Shown here piece after piece: positions 6,866 through 10,040 of a DNA stretch of 10,040 nucleotides. Location: contig NW_003109582.1 of the NCBI RefSeq assembly GCF_000003605.2, positions 10,449 to 20,488 on the forward strand, written 5' to 3'. Made by a program: the position numbers and the translations under genes. The stretch is from Saccoglossus kowalevskii. Lineage: Eukaryota; Hemichordata; Enteropneusta; Harrimaniidae. The notes under the pieces were generated by a model that worked only from the letters and a program-made list of their open reading frames with translations, was not told the origin of the DNA and ran no database searches. Within the stretch, counting starts at the first letter, position 1. The number at the start of each line of letters is the position of its first letter.

Positions 6866-7772
6866 CTCGACCGCGTTAGCGCCCAGGGGCCTCAGCTCAG
6901 AAATTCATGATTTTTTAGGGCTGGGTGCTTACCCGAGCACCCCCCTCGAAAAAGAGTGCAAATGAAAATTTTGATTCATCATGTGACAGATTACGTCAAG
7001 GAGGGAAAAAATCAAATTACGAAATTAGTTGCATTGTCATTGATTTTCACAATGAAGAAACAGAAATGATCACAAAAAATATGCACATTTTATTACAATA
7101 TTAATTACGTACCACCAGAATTTACGAAATTAAAAACATTAGAGTCTGTTGGAACAGTCTCAGTCAAAATTCTCATCATTATCTCCACTGACGAAGGTGT
7201 TGGATTGTACGCAAACTCTCGATGAAAATCACTTTCCGCCATAATGCATTTGCAGATTTGACCTGCAGCAGCGTCCTTTGACCTAATGGGTCAAGTTGGT
7301 TATTAACCAATCAGAATGCTGTATTGTACCGACGCAATTCTTCGGAAATTCTCGAAGACTTTCCGGTAACAGAATGCGGAAGTGAATTATCGATGTCGAA
7401 GTACGATCTGTTGGATTGATTTCAGCGAATAAATGACATGGTTTTTCCAAAAAACTAGTAACTAGTAAACTAGTAAACTGAATATGGCATGAAATATTTG
7501 CCGCATTTTACTTGTATTAACAGGTCATTGTCGAAGCGCACTAAGTTTACGCACGGTTACCGTGGTCTACGCATTCACAACTTATTCATAGGGATCGATA
7601 TCCACGCTGTATCATATAAAAACGATTACCAAGATTCGTTACGCAAGACCAAGTTTTAAATTAGTTGCATTTTGAATGGGTGGGCGCTTTGCCGAATGTG
7701 ACCCCAAATATAAAAATTGCACAAAAGTGGGGGGTGGGTGCTTGCCTGGGCATGGGCGATAACGCGGTCGAG
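6866..7772. mobile_element. 907-bp non-autonomous element with CTCGACCGCG inverted termini
   Basis: The left end CTCGACCGCGTTAGCGCCCA (6866-6885) and the reverse complement of the right end CTCGACCGCGTTATCGCCCA (7753-7772) match at 19 of 20 bases. A TA on each side (6864-6865 and 7773-7774) is consistent with a TA target duplication. The match also extends outward through GTA/TAC, so the exact edge is uncertain. Inside each end a GGGTGCTT(A/G)CC motif occurs in direct orientation, near 6924 and 7736, and AAATTAGTTGCATT occurs near 7022 and 7659. The interior has no transposase-like frame. The interior includes a GC-richer stretch with TTAACCAATCAG near 7305 and a CTAGTAA micro-repeat near 7455-7477. 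The family is not recognised; a Tc1/mariner-like MITE is a guess from the TA. Confidence 0.8.
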
Positions 7773-7812
7773 TACGGTAATTATAATTAATTTGTTTCTA
7801 TTATATGTATAG

Positions 7813-7945
7813 CTGAAGACTATATTCCAGAGAGTTTTCAGCGAGAAATTACGGATTGTTGTGCATGTGGATCTGCTAAATATAGAGTTACATTTATAGG
7901 ACAGTGGACACGTTCTACACACACTAAAGACTATCCTGCTGGTTG
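7813..7945 (+). CDS. F-spondin-like gene, start of Spondin_N domain exon
   Basis: Internal exon of 133 bases: two bases, 43 codons, two bases. The acceptor is CTATTATATGTATAG (ending 7812) and the donor GGTTG|GTAAAA (7945/7946). The G left from exon 5857-5930 plus CT make Ala. It continues EDYIPESFQREIT and then DCCACGSAKYRVTFIGQW, TRSTHTKDYPAGW. The DCCAC.(T/S)AKYR(L/V)TF.G.W pattern followed by KDYP is the opening of the Spondin_N domain, shared by F-spondin and mindin (SPON2). Mindin has no Reeler domain, so Reeler followed by Spondin_N points to an F-spondin-type protein. The last Trp codon spans the splice site; without splicing the frame runs straight into TAA at 7947-7949, which supports a donor here. 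The next exon, expected to open with something like '..HWS', was not found before the window ends. Confidence 0.92.
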
Positions 7946-7985
7946 GTAAAACTCATATGCTTTGCATCCCACATTGTTAATGTGT
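7946..7985. other. Intron start after fourth exon
   Basis: Forty bases from the donor GTAAAA to the start of the minisatellite, with no other feature. Confidence 0.6.
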
Positions 7986-9465
7986 ATCTGGCCCTTTTGT
8001 AGATGCACCTTGACATCTGACCCTTTTGTAGATGCACCTTGACATCTGACCCTTTTGTAGATGCACCTTGACATCTGACCTTTTTGTAGTTGCCATTGAC
8101 ATCTGACCTTTTTGTAGTTGCCATTGACATCTGACCTTTTTGTAGTTGCCATTGATATCTGACCTTTTTCATAGATGCCATTGACATCTGACCTTTTTGT
8201 AGTTGCCATTGATATCTGACCTTTTTGTAGTTGCCATTGATATCTGACCTTTTTCATAGATGCCATTGACATCTGACCTTTTTGTAGTTGCCATTGATAT
8301 CTGAGCTTTTTGTAGTTGCCATTGATATCTGAGCTTTTTGTAGTTGCCATTGATATCTGAGCTTTTTGTAGTTGCCATTGATATCTGAGCTTTTTGTAGT
8401 TGCCATTGATATCTGACCTTTTTCATAGATGCCATTGACATCTGACCTTTTTGTAGTTGCCATTGATATCTGAGCTTTTTGTAGTTGCCATTGATATCTG
8501 ACCTTTTTCATAGATGCCATTGACATCTGACCTTTTTCATAGATGCCATTGACATCTGACCTTTTTCATAGATGCACCTTGACATCTGACCTTTTTGTAG
8601 TTGCCATTGATATCTGACCTTTTTCATAGATGCACCTTGACATCTGACCTTTTTGTAGTTGCCATTGATATCTGACCTTTTTCATAGATGCCATTGACTT
8701 CTGACCTTTTTCATAGATGCCATTGACATCTGACCTTTTTCATAGATGCACCTTGACATCTGACCTTTTTGTAGTTGCCATTGATATCTGACCATTTTCA
8801 TAGATGCCATTGACATCTGACCTTTTTGTAGTTGCCATTGATATCTGAGCTTTTTGTAGTTGCCATTGATATCTGACCTTTTTCATAGATGCCATTGACA
8901 TCTGACCTTTTTCATAGATGCCATTGACATCTGACCTTTTTCATAGATGCACCTTGACATCTGACCTTTTTGTAGTTGCCATTGATATCTGACCTTTTTC
9001 ATAGATGCCATTGACATCTGACCTTTTTCATAGATGCCATTGACATCTGACCTTTTTCATAGATGCACCTTGACATCTGACCTTTTTGTAGTTGCCATTG
9101 ATATCTGACCTTTTTCATAGATGCCATTGACATCTGACCTTTTTGTAGTTGCCATTGATATCTGACCTTTTTCATAGATGCCATTGACATCTGACCTTTT
9201 TCATAGATGCCATTGACATCTGACCTTTTTCATAGATGCACCTTGACATCTGACCCTTTTGTAGTTGCCATTGATATCTGACCTTTTTCATTGATGCACC
9301 TTGACATCTGACCTTTTTGTAGTTGCCATTGATATCTGAGCTTTTTTTTAGTTGCCATTGATATCTGACCTTTTTCATAGATGCACCTTGACATCTGACC
9401 TTTTTTGTAGATGCTCCTTTACATCTTTACATTTATTAGATGCATCTTGACATCTGACCCTTTTT
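7986..9465. repeat. ~1.5-kb minisatellite, 28-30-bp units with 116-bp higher-order repeat
   Basis: About 50 tandem units built on TGACATCTGACCTTTTTGTAG. There are three main forms. Type a (28 bp) has GTAGTTGCCATTGATATC. Type b (29 bp) has CATAGATGCCATTGACATC. Type c (30 bp) has CATAGATGCACCTTGACATC. The left edge (7986-8080) is a homogeneous run of a related 29-bp GTAGATGCACC form. The middle has a run of type a with GAGC instead of GACC (about 8303-8400). The right part repeats the block b-b-c-a (29+29+30+28 = 116 bp); for example, blocks start at 8884 and 9000. The array ends at the hairpin that opens the dispersed repeat. It lies within an intron of the spondin-like gene. Open frames on the minus strand here follow from the repeat and are not genes. 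Confidence 0.95.
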
Positions 9466-9497
9466 GACTCCCGTGTGCGAAGCACAAAAAGGGAGTC
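9466..9497. other. Hairpin at the junction of minisatellite and dispersed repeat
   Basis: Arms GACTCCC (9466-9472) and GGGAGTC (9491-9497) enclose GTGTGCGAAGCACAAAAA. The inner part contains a second small self-complementary stretch (GTGTGC..GCAC). A competing pairing is possible between CCCTTTTTG (9458-9466) and CAAAAAGGG (9485-9493). Copy A retains only the right half (AAGCAC...GGGAGTC, from 1454), so the hairpin probably marks the true end of the repeat family. Confidence 0.75.
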
Positions 9498-10040
9498 TTT
9501 GCAGTTAGTGTGTCTGTCTGTGTGTGTGTCTGTCTGTGTGTCTGTGTGTGTGTCTGTTCCACTGATATCTCAAGAACCATACATTGATTTTTGATGAAAC
9601 TTGGTGCATAGATGCTCTGGGCCAATGCGCAGATTTGATTAGGTTTTGGTAAAAATCCATGCATATTAATTACCTAATTTGCATGATAATTAGCTGATTT
9701 TTAGCTATTCCATGATTGTTCCACTGATATCTAAAGAACCACTCATTGGATTTTGATGAAACTTGGCACATAGATGCTCTGAACTAATGCGCAGATTTGA
9801 TTAGTTTTGGGTAAAAATCTGTGCAATTACCTAATTAATTACCTAATTTGCATAATGATTAATCAATTTTTGGCTTTTCCATTGATATCTCAAGTACTAA
9901 TCATCACATTTCAATAAAACTTGGTACATAGATATCATAGGACACTGCACAGACCTGATAGTTTTTAGGGTAATATCAGTACATATTAATTACTTAATTT
10001 GCATAATTAATTAATTTTCAGCTTTTGATATTTCAAGTAG
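9466..10040 (+). repeat. Dispersed repeat, copy B (continues past window end)
   Basis: Same order as copy A: AAGCACAAAAAGGGAGTC, TTTGCAGTTAGTG, a TG/TCTG microsatellite (about 9509-9556), then internal units. The units open with GATATCT(C/A)AAG at 9564, 9726 and 9894 and with a decayed GATATTT at 10027, spacings of 162, 168 and 133. Units carry 'GATGAAACTTGG(T/C)(G/A)CATAGATGCTCTG' and 'AATTACCTAATTTGCATAAT'. No coding capacity is seen. It lies 8 kb from copy A in direct orientation. Confidence 0.88.

Noticed and set aside
7656-7922. 88-codon minus-strand open frame over the fourth exon
   Set aside because: It is antisense to the strongly supported Spondin_N exon and includes the end of the inverted-repeat element; no family motif.
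7924-9378. Several minus-strand open frames of 63-139 codons rich in QWQLQK / SMASMKK
   Set aside because: They are translations of the minisatellite. The 28-bp unit has no stop in any minus-strand frame and cycles through all three, so long open frames arise automatically.
7986-9465. Possible CRISPR array
   Set aside because: Units are directly joined without unique spacers, and the surrounding sequence is a eukaryotic intron.
9419-9664. 81-codon minus-strand open frame
   Set aside because: Spans the minisatellite edge, the TG tract and the dispersed repeat; composition comes from these repeats.

Overview
This is animal nuclear DNA: AT-rich, intron-dominated and full of repeats. Its only recognisable host gene is an F-spondin-like (SPON1-type) gene on the + strand. 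No exon is visible as a long open frame. I found four consecutive internal exons by joining short coding islands across consensus splice sites: 1157-1251, 3144-3277, 5857-5930 and 7813-7945. Their reading phases fit exactly at all three junctions. Together they encode about 145 residues running from the middle of a Reeler domain (NPTAYLGFMLVAL, then ENCPFAL, then TGCVNF, then LCEA) into the start of the Spondin_N domain (DCCACGSAKYRVTFIGQW). The first exon(s), with the signal peptide and start of the Reeler domain, and the later exons, with the rest of Spondin_N and presumably thrombospondin type 1 repeats, lie outside the window.

Layout. 1-1156 is the 3' part of an upstream intron, holding a ~300-bp tandem repeat with palindromic cores (1-780) and an array of five 44-bp units (961-1180). 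Each 44-bp unit carries a splice acceptor plus the first 24 coding bases of the next exon; only the last acceptor leads into an open exon. Intron 1252-3143 holds a (TG)n-headed dispersed repeat (1454-2017). Intron 3278-5856 holds a dead Tigger/pogo-type DNA transposon with intact ends (3716-4908) and a 43-bp tandem repeat split by a 267-bp insert (5168-5664). Intron 5931-7812 holds a 208-bp TTAA-flanked MITE (6267-6474) and a 907-bp element with terminal inverted repeats (6866-7772). Intron 7946-end holds a ~1.5-kb minisatellite with 116-bp higher-order structure (7986-9465), then a second copy of the dispersed repeat (9466-end).

The organism is most likely a marine invertebrate, either a non-vertebrate deuterostome or a lophotrochozoan. 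This is inferred from the spondin divergence, intron sizes and repeat style, and I cannot name a phylum. There is no bacterial gene structure, CRISPR array, tRNA or rRNA. The feature most worth following up is the quintuplicated splice acceptor. In every upstream copy, use of that acceptor brings a TGA into frame after exactly 16 complete codons.
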